Positions 25,542 through 33,156 of a DNA stretch of 64,000 bases are shown one piece after another. Every line of letters begins with the position of its first letter. Position 1 is the stretch's first letter. This DNA is from Flavobacterium hercynium (GTDB lineage: Bacteria; Bacteroidota; Bacteroidia; Flavobacteriales; Flavobacteriaceae), in NCBI RefSeq assembly GCF_002217285.1, contig NZ_MUGW01000054.1, forward strand, positions 37,095 to 101,094, in the 5' to 3' direction. Both the position numbers and the translations under genes were made by a program. Below the pieces are notes generated by a model. That model worked only from the letters and a program-made list of their open reading frames with translations, ran no database searches and was not told the DNA's origin.

Positions 25542-26031
25542 GGGAATACACTACGTTTTAAGTAGGAAGATAATATATTTACATCTTAGTTTTAAGAGTC
25601 TGCAAATTTACATACAATATTCTTTAAAATAAAATGAATAATTGACTATAAATCAATATTTTGCAGCAAAGTGTTTTTCAGTTGACTTAAATTTAATCCA
25701 AGGTCATGGAAAACTTGAAATGCCAAAATGTTAAAAAAATAGCGTGATTAGAAAAATTAAATGTGAAAAATGTCAGTTAAGGACTAATATTACCGATAAA
25801 ATACAATTTGTTAAAGATTAGATTAAATTTTTCTTACTTTTACACCATCAAAATTTATTTACTTTTGCACCTCTTTTTGAAGTTCAAAAAAAATAACAAA
25901 AAAATGTAATAAAAGACTAAATTGCGTTAACAACAATTCTATTTTTTAACCGTTATGTTTTTTTTGTTATAAATAAAATGGGTAAGCCGAAAACCATAAA
26001 GAGTAGGCAACAATTAAATTACAAACCTATT
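25542..26031. other. 490-bp intergenic region with a promoter for the secreted protein
   Basis: Contains mtaB's promoter side and, for the plus-strand gene, TACTTTTG at 25860-25867 (exact TAnnTTTG) and a weaker TACTTTTA at 25835-25842. If the first is used, the leader of the next gene would be ~155 nt, AT-rich and unstructured by eye. An in-frame ATG at 25978 precedes the chosen start but gives no family-like N-terminus. No RNA gene was recognised. Confidence 0.45.
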
Positions 26032-26547
26032 ATGAAAGCATTTTTAACCACAATCTGCTTGATGTTCTTAGCCCTTACTAGTGCACAATCGCAAAATGCG
26101 CCTGCTACTAATCCATTTCCATCAATTAGTACTTTAACAACTTGGGCAAGTTTTAATTCACAAACTCAATTCGACACTGCAGTTCGTGCTGTTGGCTTTA
26201 AATTTGAAGTAAAAGAACCAGGAGAAGGCTCTACAGCATACACATATATTCGTAAAGTTACAGTAAATGATGTAAATTATACTGACAGAATAGTTTACAG
26301 AATTGCAAACAATAATTCTGCAAGTATTATTTCGTTAGTAACAGCTTCAACAGATTTAGTAAGCTTGTATACTCCACAATTAACGACTTTCAAAAGCAAC
26401 AATTGTAAAACAGAAATGTCTAAAGACAAAAACACAATTTGTACTTGCTACGAAAGTGTAAATTTTGCAATCGATCTTTGCGACGAGCGTGTAAAACTTA
26501 CAATGGGTGATGGTAACAAATATTTTGTTTCTGTAGCTAAAAAATAA
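26032..26547 (+). CDS. Secreted protein of unknown function
   Basis: 171 residues from ATG 26032, chosen because KAFLTTICLMFLALTSAQS is then a clean signal peptide; the frame extends 18 codons upstream to another ATG. The mature protein has FPSISTLTTWASFNSQTQFD near the start and a cysteine group in NCKTEMSKDKNTICTCYE plus LCDE that could form disulfides in the periplasm. No known family recognised. Own promoter, own hairpin terminator. Confidence 0.72.
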   Translation: MKAFLTTICLMFLALTSAQSQNAPATNPFPSISTLTTWASFNSQTQFDTAVRAVGFKFEVKEPGEGSTAYTYIRKVTVNDVNYTDRIVYRIANNNSASIISLVTASTDLVSLYTPQLTTFKSNNCKTEMSKDKNTICTCYESVNFAIDLCDERVKLTMGDGNKYFVSVAKK

Positions 26548-26559
26548 TACCCCTGTTTT

Positions 26560-26643
26560 CAGAGAATAAAGAATGATTTGTTTCCAAATCTTTGCAAAGT
26601 ATAAAACTATTTAGTTTACAAAGATTTGGAATGCATTTCTCTG
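26560..26643. terminator. Long hairpin between convergent genes
   Basis: The 17-nt arm TTCCAAATCTTTGCAAA (26582-26598) and a downstream arm ending at 26631 pair with one mismatch; outer CAGAGAA (26560-26566) and TTCTCTG (26637-26643) pair as well. No strong T-tract, so it may act as a barrier as much as an intrinsic terminator. Confidence 0.55.
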
Positions 26644-26653
26644 AATAAAATTT

Positions 26654-27181
26654 TTACAAGTCTGGATTTTTAAGTTCATACCAAACTTGTAATTCATCTT
26701 CATAATCAAAAGAATTTACATAGCGTAAACCCAGCTTTTCTAAAATTCTTCTTGAGTTTTCATTTCCAGCGTCTGCATACGCATAAAGAGCATCCACTTT
26801 CATTACATTAAAAGCATATTCTACAAAAGCTTTTCCAGCTTCAGTAGCATATCCTTTACCCCAATATTTTTCAATAAAACGATATCCTATTTCATAAAAA
26901 CCTTTATAATCATTGATTTCATTTGTAATGAATTTGATACCTGACCAACCCAAAAATTCATTGGTTTCTTTTAATACTACAGCACAGCGTCCGGTACCAA
27001 AATCCTGATATTGCTGTTGAATGTTTTTTATTTGTGCTAAACTTTCTTCCTTTGATTGTACAGGCTTTTTACCAACAAAAACATGAACATTAGGATTCGA
27101 GTCCAATTCAAACATACCATCAAGGTCTGAAAAAAGTAATGCTCTTAAAATTAGACGTTCTGTTTCTATTGATTCTTTCAT
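26654..27181 (-). CDS. GNAT acetyltransferase, RimJ/RimL type
   Basis: 175 residues. The opening IETERLILRALLFSDLDGMFEL is the standard start of the RimJ/RimL-type (Acetyltransf_3) group. YRFIEKYWGKGYATEAGKAF (~108-127) holds the acetyl-CoA loop (W-G-K-G-Y-A/G-T-E-A), and ENSRRILEKLGLRY the final motif. In this group the targets range from ribosomal-protein N-termini to small molecules; none is indicated here. It lies 10 nt after the HAD gene and probably shares its transcript. Confidence 0.88.
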   Translation of the reverse strand: MKESIETERLILRALLFSDLDGMFELDSNPNVHVFVGKKPVQSKEESLAQIKNIQQQYQDFGTGRCAVVLKETNEFLGWSGIKFITNEINDYKGFYEIGYRFIEKYWGKGYATEAGKAFVEYAFNVMKVDALYAYADAGNENSRRILEKLGLRYVNSFDYEDELQVWYELKNPDL

Positions 27182-27191
27182 AACAAATAAA

Positions 27192-27995
27192 TTAATTTAA
27201 AATATAGCGTTGCACCACTTCTGCAACTCCATCATTATTATTTGATGCAACAATTACATTGGCTCTGTCACGCAATTCCGGCGTTACATTATCAACCCAA
27301 ACACCAAGTCCGGCATATTCAATCATCGTTAGATCATTTCCTGCGTTTCCAACGGCTATAATTTCACTTTGTTTAATATTAAGTTTCTCTGCCAGTAATT
27401 TCAAACTGGCTGCTTTATCGATTCCGTTTTGAGCTACCTCAAGGAAAAAAGGTTTTGACATCGCAACACTTAAATGTGGCATTGATTCTTTTAAATCTGC
27501 TTCAAGTTCTTTTAAATAAACAGGATCTTCTAACAAAATACATTTTACAGCAGGCTTAGTAACAGCTTCCTTAAAACTTGGTACTTTGTTGTGCTTTAGT
27601 CCTGTAATGTGCTTTTCGATATCAATATATTCAGAATCTGTTTCACTTACGATTTCGCCATCTATATAAGTAATAATATGCGTTTTCTTTTTTACACTGT
27701 AATCGTATAAATCGTGGATTTGCTCTGGTGTCAAACATTGTTCAAACAACACAAGATCGTCTTTTACGGTACTGATAACAGCACCATTAAAAGAAATCAT
27801 ATACGAATCATTTAAATCTAATTCTAATTCTTTAGCATAAGCAGTCATTGCAGAGGTTGGTCTTCCTGAAGCTAAAACTACGTATACTCCTTTAGCCTGT
27901 GCTTCAAGAAGTACTTTTTTATTTAAAGCCGAAATTTTATGATCGTCTGTCAACAAGGTATCATCCATGTCGAGCACCAGCATTTTATATTGCAT
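27192..27995 (-). CDS. Cof-type HAD-superfamily phosphatase
   Basis: 267 residues, HAD subfamily IIB. Motif I is LVLDMDDTLLTDD (D10 nucleophile, D12 acid/base), motif II LASGRPTSAM, motif III the lysine region, and motif IV VGNAGNDLTMIEYAG. The C2-type cap lies between ~85 and 185. Members such as YidA dephosphorylate sugar phosphates or FMN; the actual substrate is unknown. Cytosolic. Cotranscribed with the GNAT gene and possibly with DUF2007. Confidence 0.9.
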   Translation of the reverse strand: MQYKMLVLDMDDTLLTDDHKISALNKKVLLEAQAKGVYVVLASGRPTSAMTAYAKELELDLNDSYMISFNGAVISTVKDDLVLFEQCLTPEQIHDLYDYSVKKKTHIITYIDGEIVSETDSEYIDIEKHITGLKHNKVPSFKEAVTKPAVKCILLEDPVYLKELEADLKESMPHLSVAMSKPFFLEVAQNGIDKAASLKLLAEKLNIKQSEIIAVGNAGNDLTMIEYAGLGVWVDNVTPELRDRANVIVASNNNDGVAEVVQRYILN

Positions 27996-28055
27996 TTCTT
28001 TTTATTTTTTAATCTATACCTTCAATAACAGCAGTTGCTGAATTTCCGGTTATTA

Positions 28056-28274
28056 TTAAATACTCATTCTAAATTCTTCGATTACCGGATTTGCTTTAGC
28101 AAAATCAGTCTCCTGAATAAATACCTCAACCGCTAAACCTGTAGCTCCAAACCCACCTAAACGAGCAGATTGAATATTGTCTTTCTTTTGCGTTTCTACA
28201 CCTGCAGCTTCTAATCTTTCCTGCAACGCAATCGCTAATATTTCACTTCCCGAAAACACCTTCATTAAGCCCAT
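28056..28274 (-). CDS. DUF2007 domain protein (putative signal-transducing protein)
   Basis: 72 residues. KVFSGSEILAIALQERLEAAGVE and the terminal EVFIQETDFAKANPVIEEF fit the small ferredoxin-like DUF2007 fold, in which a short beta-alpha-beta unit is followed by a strand and helix. Function is unknown in the family; a protein or ligand contact role is presumed. Either ATG 28274 or the in-frame ATG 28265 (MKVFSGS) could be the start. It lies 25 nt after the half-helicase. Confidence 0.82.
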   Translation of the reverse strand: MGLMKVFSGSEILAIALQERLEAAGVETQKKDNIQSARLGGFGATGLAVEVFIQETDFAKANPVIEEFRMSI

Positions 28275-28299
28275 AACCTACTATTTTATTATTTAAATT

Positions 28300-28992
28300 T
28301 TATTCTTCTTCATCATCAATATTTTCCTCTTCATCTTCAAAGTCCTCACCGTCTTCTTCTTCAAATTCTTCCTCATCCTGCTCTTCCATATCAAATATAT
28401 AAGGCTCAAGCATCATTTTTTCTGCCAAAATATCGATACGTTCTGTCAAAGTTTCTGCAAAAATAATACGTTGTGTTTTAGCAATACTATTCGAAATACG
28501 CATGATTTTTGTTTCATGGCGTAATTTCAAAATAGGATCAGCATCATCAATGATAAACATTTTTAAACGGTTTACATTATATCCCGCAGTCGTAAACATA
28601 TCACTTAGTTTATTCGGAGTTCCAATCAAAACATCGATTCCCGTAGAAACATAGTTTTTATCATAATCCATATCCCCTTTGTCATGAACACCATACACTT
28701 CAAGATTGCTGTGTTTACCGTACTTTTCAAAAAGCGCCACCATTTCCAGTACCTTTACTTTGTCTTCAACAAAAATCAAAGCACGTGGCGATTCTTCTGT
28801 ATGACCAGACAATTGCTGAATTACATTTAATACAATTGTAGTCGATTTTCCGCTTCCTGCCGGAGACAGAATAATGCAATCAGCACCACTTTTTATCGTA
28901 GAAAAAGTTTCCTGCTGTAATTCATTTGCTTCCGTTAATCCGTTTTCAATTAAAGCGTCTTGAAGCTTTTCGTTTATTTTTTTTAGTTTCAT
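28300..28992 (-). CDS. DEAD-box-like ATPase with only the first RecA domain
   Basis: 230 residues from ATG 28992; the open frame runs 13 codons further but its start there would lie in repeat DNA. NELQQETFSTIKSGADCIILSPAGSGKSTT holds a Q-like glutamine and Walker A, and IIDDADP stands where DEAD helicases have DEAD. There is no second RecA domain; instead a ~28-residue tail almost wholly of Asp and Glu follows. So it cannot be a complete helicase. It could be a regulator or partner of RNA helicases. The clean frame and the shared acidic tail suggest a real gene rather than a truncation. Confidence 0.8.
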   Translation of the reverse strand: MKLKKINEKLQDALIENGLTEANELQQETFSTIKSGADCIILSPAGSGKSTTIVLNVIQQLSGHTEESPRALIFVEDKVKVLEMVALFEKYGKHSNLEVYGVHDKGDMDYDKNYVSTGIDVLIGTPNKLSDMFTTAGYNVNRLKMFIIDDADPILKLRHETKIMRISNSIAKTQRIIFAETLTERIDILAEKMMLEPYIFDMEEQDEEEFEEEDGEDFEDEEENIDDEEE

Positions 28993-28993
28993 T

Positions 28994-29222
28994 TCTTTTT
29001 TTGCTTTAAGCTTTATTTTGGCTATAGGCAATAAGCTTTAGGCCTTAGGCTTTATTTTTTTTATGCTGTAGGCTTTAAGCTGTAGGCTATAAGCTTTATT
29101 TTTTTATGCTGTAGGCTTTAAGCTGTAGGCTATAAGCTTTATATATTTTTCTTTTTTTTGCTTTAGGCTATACGCAGCAGGCTTAAAGCCTAAAGCATAC
29201 AGCTTATCGCGCGAAGCGAAGC
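28994..29222. repeat. GGCTTTAAGC-type repeat block between ntrC-like gene and half-helicase
   Basis: Repeated words (TGTAGGCTTTAAGCTG, GGCTATAAGCTTTA) fill the spacer. A 43-bp unit occurs twice without change, starting at 29063 and 29106. The lower end carries a hairpin, GCTTTAGGC...GCCTAAAGC (~29160-29200), and then a GCGAAGCGAAGC run. The same words occur at 19672-19702. Confidence 0.75.
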
Positions 29223-29234
29223 GAAGCGTAGCAC

Positions 29235-30398
29235 CTACTTGCTCGCAAACATTTTTACATCATTCTCCGATATTTCGTTACCTCCTAAAATGATTAGTCT
29301 TTCAACTACATTTCGAAGTTCACGAATGTTTCCTGTCCAATCGTATTCTTGCAGCAATTTTATAGCTGGTGCTGAAAATACCTTAATGGCGTTTCCTTGT
29401 TCCGAAGCAATTTTTTCTGTAAAGTGTGCAATCAAAGCCGGGATATCATCACGTCTGTCATTCAAAGCCGGTACTTTAATTAAAATAACAGCCAGACGAT
29501 GGTATAAATCTTCACGAAAACGTCCTTCGGCAATTTCGGTTTTTAAATCTTTATTGGTTGCGGCCACAACACGAACATCAACTTTTATATCTTTTTCTGC
29601 ACCTACTCTGGTAATCATACTTTCTTGCAGGGCACGTAAAACTTTGGCTTGCGCCGATAAGCTCATGTCTCCAATTTCATCTAAGAAAATAGTTCCTTTG
29701 TCAGCTGCTTCAAATTTTCCTGCACGATCTTTTACTGCTGATGTAAAAGCTCCTTTTACGTGACCAAACAATTCACTTTCGATCAGCTCACTTGGAATTG
29801 CAGCACAATTCACCTCAATCAGTGGGAAATTAGCACGTTCGCTTTTTTCATGCAATTGATGTGCAACCAATTCTTTTCCGGTTCCGTTTGGACCTGTAAT
29901 TAAAACTCTGGCTTCTGTTTGCGCCACTTTATCAATCATAACTTTAATATGACTGATCGCTTCGCTCTCTCCTACCATTTCGTAGTTTTTGCTCACTTTT
30001 TTCTTTAGAATTTTATTTTCAACAACAAGTTGTTTTTTGTCTAAAGCATTACGAACAGTATTCAGTAAACGATTTAAATCTGGTGGTTTCGAGATATAAT
30101 CAAAAGCACCTAATCGCATGGTATGAATAGCGGTTTCCATATCACCATGACCTGAAATCATGACCATTGGAATTTCCGGTTTGATTTTTTTAACTTCTTC
30201 TAAAACCTCAACACCGTCTAGTTTTGGCATTTTGATATCACACAAAACCAAATCGTAATCGTTGTTTTTTATTTTTTCCAGACCTGCTGCACCATCTTCT
30301 GCTTCGTCTACCTGATACGTATCGTTTTCTTCTGATAGTATCTTAACCAAAACTCTTCTGATCGATGCTTCGTCTTCTATAATTAGTATTTTACTCAT
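29235..30398 (-). CDS. NtrC-type response regulator without a DNA-binding domain
   Basis: 387 residues. The receiver domain (1-120) has acidic pocket EDE near 8-10, phospho-acceptor Asp in LVLCDIKMP (~54) and Lys in ISKPP (~104). The sigma-54 AAA+ domain (145-375) has Walker A GPNGTGKE, the sigma-54 loop GAFTSA (usual form GAFTGA), Walker B GTIFLDEIGDM and R-fingers. It stops at ISENDVKMFASK, right after the AAA+ lid, so the Fis-type helix-turn-helix is missing. Such regulators can act from solution on RpoN. No sensor kinase gene lies nearby. Confidence 0.92.
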   Translation of the reverse strand: MSKILIIEDEASIRRVLVKILSEENDTYQVDEAEDGAAGLEKIKNNDYDLVLCDIKMPKLDGVEVLEEVKKIKPEIPMVMISGHGDMETAIHTMRLGAFDYISKPPDLNRLLNTVRNALDKKQLVVENKILKKKVSKNYEMVGESEAISHIKVMIDKVAQTEARVLITGPNGTGKELVAHQLHEKSERANFPLIEVNCAAIPSELIESELFGHVKGAFTSAVKDRAGKFEAADKGTIFLDEIGDMSLSAQAKVLRALQESMITRVGAEKDIKVDVRVVAATNKDLKTEIAEGRFREDLYHRLAVILIKVPALNDRRDDIPALIAHFTEKIASEQGNAIKVFSAPAIKLLQEYDWTGNIRELRNVVERLIILGGNEISENDVKMFASK

Positions 30399-30407
30399 TT
30401 TTCTTCT

Positions 30408-30589
30408 AAAGGTTCAAAGTTGCAAAGGTACAAAGGTACAAAGTTTATAATCTTTGTCGCTTTGCACCTTTTAACCTATATTATTATATTTTTTTACTAG
30501 TGTTTACATAGTCTATTAAAGCTTCTTTGTTATAAAATGCACACGTTCCAATATTGAAAACCTTTGCAACTTTGTCCCTCTGAACCTTT
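30408..30589. repeat. Inverted-repeat element between ABC permease and NtrC-type genes
   Basis: AAAGGTTCAAAGTTGCAAAGG (30408-30428) recurs inverted, with an 8-nt insertion, at 30561-30589 (CCTTTGCAACTTTG...GAACCTTT). Short direct words (CAAAGGTACAAAGGTACAAAG) follow the left arm. It lies within an otherwise co-oriented gene series. Confidence 0.65.
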
Positions 30590-30602
30590 GTAACTACAAA
30601 AA

Positions 30603-31919
30603 CTAATATTTAAGCCATTTATACAATTCTTTCCAGGTTGGCTTTTTGCCATACATTAAAATACCAACGCGGTAAATTTTTGCAGCAAACCAGACAACCA
30701 GAAAAAAAGTAGCAAACAATAATGATACCGAAATAGCGATTTGCCACCAAGGCACACCAAACGGAAGTCGCATTAACATTACAATTGGTGAAGTTAATGG
30801 AATCATTGAAAAAACGACCGCAATTGTTCCGTGTGGATCGTTGACAACAGTAAAGAAACCAATGTAAACACTTAAAATAAGCGGCATAATAATAGGCAAT
30901 AGAAATTGTTGAGAATCGGTTTGATTATCAACTGCGGCTCCAATTGCGGCATAAAATGAACTGTATAAAAAGTATCCTCCTATAAAATAAATCACAAAGC
31001 CAATAATAATACTGGCAATTGGTAAATTCCATAATTCGAGAATATACATTTGAGCGGTACCTGAGAATTCAGCTTGTGCAGATTGCATCAATTCAGGTGA
31101 AATTCTTGCTGTTGGTCCAACATTTACACCAAAAAATGCTGAAGCAGCAAACATTAATCCCAAACCAATTATCGCCCAAATTACAAATTGCAATAATCCC
31201 GCAAGTGAGGTTCCCACAATTTTACCAATCATTAACTGAAACGGTTTTACTGAGGAAATAATAATTTCTATAATTCTGTTAGTCTTTTCTTCAATAACAC
31301 TTCGCATTACCATGTTACCATAAATGATAATAAACATCATGATTAGATATCCAAATGCGCCACCAATACCAATTTTAATTTCATTCAATCCTTTTAAACT
31401 TTCTTCTCCGGAAGTTTTTACTAAATGAATATTAACTGCTGCCTGCGCTTTTTGAATTGCCAAGGTATCCAGCTTTGCTTGCTCAAGATTTATTTTAGTG
31501 ATTTTATCTGCTATAACGTCCTGTGTTTTTTCTACAAAAGCAATACTTGGGCTGCTATTCGAAATCAGTTCAATTTTTGTTTCTAAGTCTTTCAGATTAT
31601 TCGTTTTTGGAATAATAATCAGACTCGAAAAACTTTCATTTGTAATACTGTCTTTTAAAGCATTGATATCAATCTCAGACAGATTCAGATATTTGAATTC
31701 TGCTTCTTTTTTGTTTTTCTTTATAAAATCATCTGCAAACAAACCAGTTTCATCATGAATGGCTATTCGTTTGGTTTCAGCTTTCATAGAACTCAAATAA
31801 CCAATAAATCCTGCAATTGCCACAAACAATAACGGACTTAAAAAAGTCATGACCACAAAAGATTTATTACGAACCTTTGCAATGAATTCTCTTTTTATAA
31901 TTAATGAAATTATGCTCAT
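30603..31919 (-). CDS. ABC transporter permease, NatB/ABC-2 type
   Basis: 438 residues. One N-terminal membrane helix (SFVVMTFLSPLLFVAIAGFIGYL) precedes a ~150-residue extracytoplasmic domain, then about five membrane segments (~185-430). This is the layout of NatB-type exporters of Na+ or small molecules and of bacteriocin-immunity ABC exporters. The ATPase partner is the gene 154 nt upstream on the same strand; the gap contains inverted repeats. Substrate is not predictable. Confidence 0.88.
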   Translation of the reverse strand: MSIISLIIKREFIAKVRNKSFVVMTFLSPLLFVAIAGFIGYLSSMKAETKRIAIHDETGLFADDFIKKNKKEAEFKYLNLSEIDINALKDSITNESFSSLIIIPKTNNLKDLETKIELISNSSPSIAFVEKTQDVIADKITKINLEQAKLDTLAIQKAQAAVNIHLVKTSGEESLKGLNEIKIGIGGAFGYLIMMFIIIYGNMVMRSVIEEKTNRIIEIIISSVKPFQLMIGKIVGTSLAGLLQFVIWAIIGLGLMFAASAFFGVNVGPTARISPELMQSAQAEFSGTAQMYILELWNLPIASIIIGFVIYFIGGYFLYSSFYAAIGAAVDNQTDSQQFLLPIIMPLILSVYIGFFTVVNDPHGTIAVVFSMIPLTSPIVMLMRLPFGVPWWQIAISVSLLFATFFLVVWFAAKIYRVGILMYGKKPTWKELYKWLKY

Positions 31920-31924
31920 TTTTT

Positions 31925-32080
31925 TCTTTTAGATTATTAGATTTTTTAGACTTCTTAGATTTTTGGACTCCTTAGACTTCTTAGATTTTTTTGATTCTTT
32001 GCATGTTAGACTGAAGTCTACACATACTTAAAAATAAAATCTAAGAAGTCTAAAGATCTAACAATCTAAAAATCTAAGAC
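31925..32080. repeat. Inverted repeats (AGACTTCTTAGATTTTT) between ABC genes
   Basis: TTTTTTAGACTTCTTAGATTTT-type words (31929-31990) are mirrored by AAAATCTAAGAAGTCTAAAGATCTAAC-type words (32034-32079). The repeat splits the ATPase and permease genes. Listed positions are approximate at the left edge. Confidence 0.65.
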
Positions 32081-32994
32081 GTTACTGTTTGAATAAAAAT
32101 ATCGTTTACACTTGGAATTTTTTCTACGAAATGTGTTACCTGTCCACGTTGTGTAAGTATATGCAGTAACTCATTTGGCGTGGCATTCCCAATTTGAATT
32201 TCTAATTTCAAATCGTCATTTAAAGATTTAAAAGTAGCAGGTGAAACGGTAAATTTTTGTGTTATATCGTACATCAAACCTTCTACGTTATTGGTCAGGA
32301 TTCCCACTTCAAAACTATTGGTTTTAAATTGGCGTTTTACATCGCTTACTTTTCCTTCAATCAGTTTATTCGATTTATGAATTAAAGCAATATGATCGCA
32401 AAGTTCTTCAACACTTTCCATTCTGTGTGTAGAGAAAATAATTGTTGCACCTTGTTCTTTTAATGCTAAAATTTCATCTTTAATTACATTTGCATTCACC
32501 GGATCAAAACCAGAGAAGGGCTCATCAAAAATCAACAATTTAGGTTTGTGCAATACACAAACAACAAATTGAATTTTTTGCGCCATACCTTTAGAAAGCT
32601 CCTGAATTTTTTTGTTCCACCAGCCCTGAATTCCCAATCGGTCAAACCAGTAGTCCAGTTGTTGTTTGGCTTCGGTTTTAGAAAGACCTTTCATTTGTGC
32701 CAGATACAAACATTGCTCGCCCACTTTCATAGAACTGTACAAACCTCTTTCTTCTGGAAGATATCCAATTGTCTGTACATGTTTTTGCTGCAATTTTTCT
32801 CCATCCAAAATTACTTCACCGCTATCCGGCAATGTAATTTGATTTATAATTCGGATTAGAGAAGTTTTTCCAGCTCCGTTAGGACCTAACAACCCATAAA
32901 TACTGCCTTTTGGCACATTTAATGAAACTTCGTTAAGCGCTACATAATCGCCATATCGTTTTACGACTTTATGTACTTCGAGTAAGTTGCTCAT
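32074..32994 (-). CDS. ABC transporter ATP-binding protein (NatA-like)
   Basis: 306 residues. Walker A GLLGPNGAGKTSLIR (~34-48), Q-loop, ABC signature LSKGMAQKIQF (~138), Walker B LLIFDEPFSGFDP (~156) and the H-loop STHRMESVEEL. A ~75-residue C-terminal extension, the DUF4162-type region of NatA-like ATPases, follows. Powers the NatB-type permease downstream. No signal or membrane segment. Confidence 0.93.
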   Translation of the reverse strand: MSNLLEVHKVVKRYGDYVALNEVSLNVPKGSIYGLLGPNGAGKTSLIRIINQITLPDSGEVILDGEKLQQKHVQTIGYLPEERGLYSSMKVGEQCLYLAQMKGLSKTEAKQQLDYWFDRLGIQGWWNKKIQELSKGMAQKIQFVVCVLHKPKLLIFDEPFSGFDPVNANVIKDEILALKEQGATIIFSTHRMESVEELCDHIALIHKSNKLIEGKVSDVKRQFKTNSFEVGILTNNVEGLMYDITQKFTVSPATFKSLNDDLKLEIQIGNATPNELLHILTQRGQVTHFVEKIPSVNDIFIQTVTS

Positions 32995-33086
32995 GCTTTT
33001 TTTAAATTTTCTGCGTCAGTTTAATCTTTGTTGTCTTAATCGTGTAAAAGTAAATAATTCAAGGCGAATCTGGTTACTTATACGCA

Positions 33087-33123
33087 AAAAACCCATCCTA
33101 AATTTACTCCGGGATGGGTTTTT
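33087..33123 (-). terminator. Terminator downstream of dnaJ
   Basis: AAAACCCATCC pairs with GGATGGGTTTT around a ~13-nt loop; A/T tracts flank both sides. It separates grpE-dnaJ from the ABC genes. Confidence 0.8.
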
Positions 33124-33156
33124 GAATTTATTTTTACATTCTAAAAAAAGTAATGC

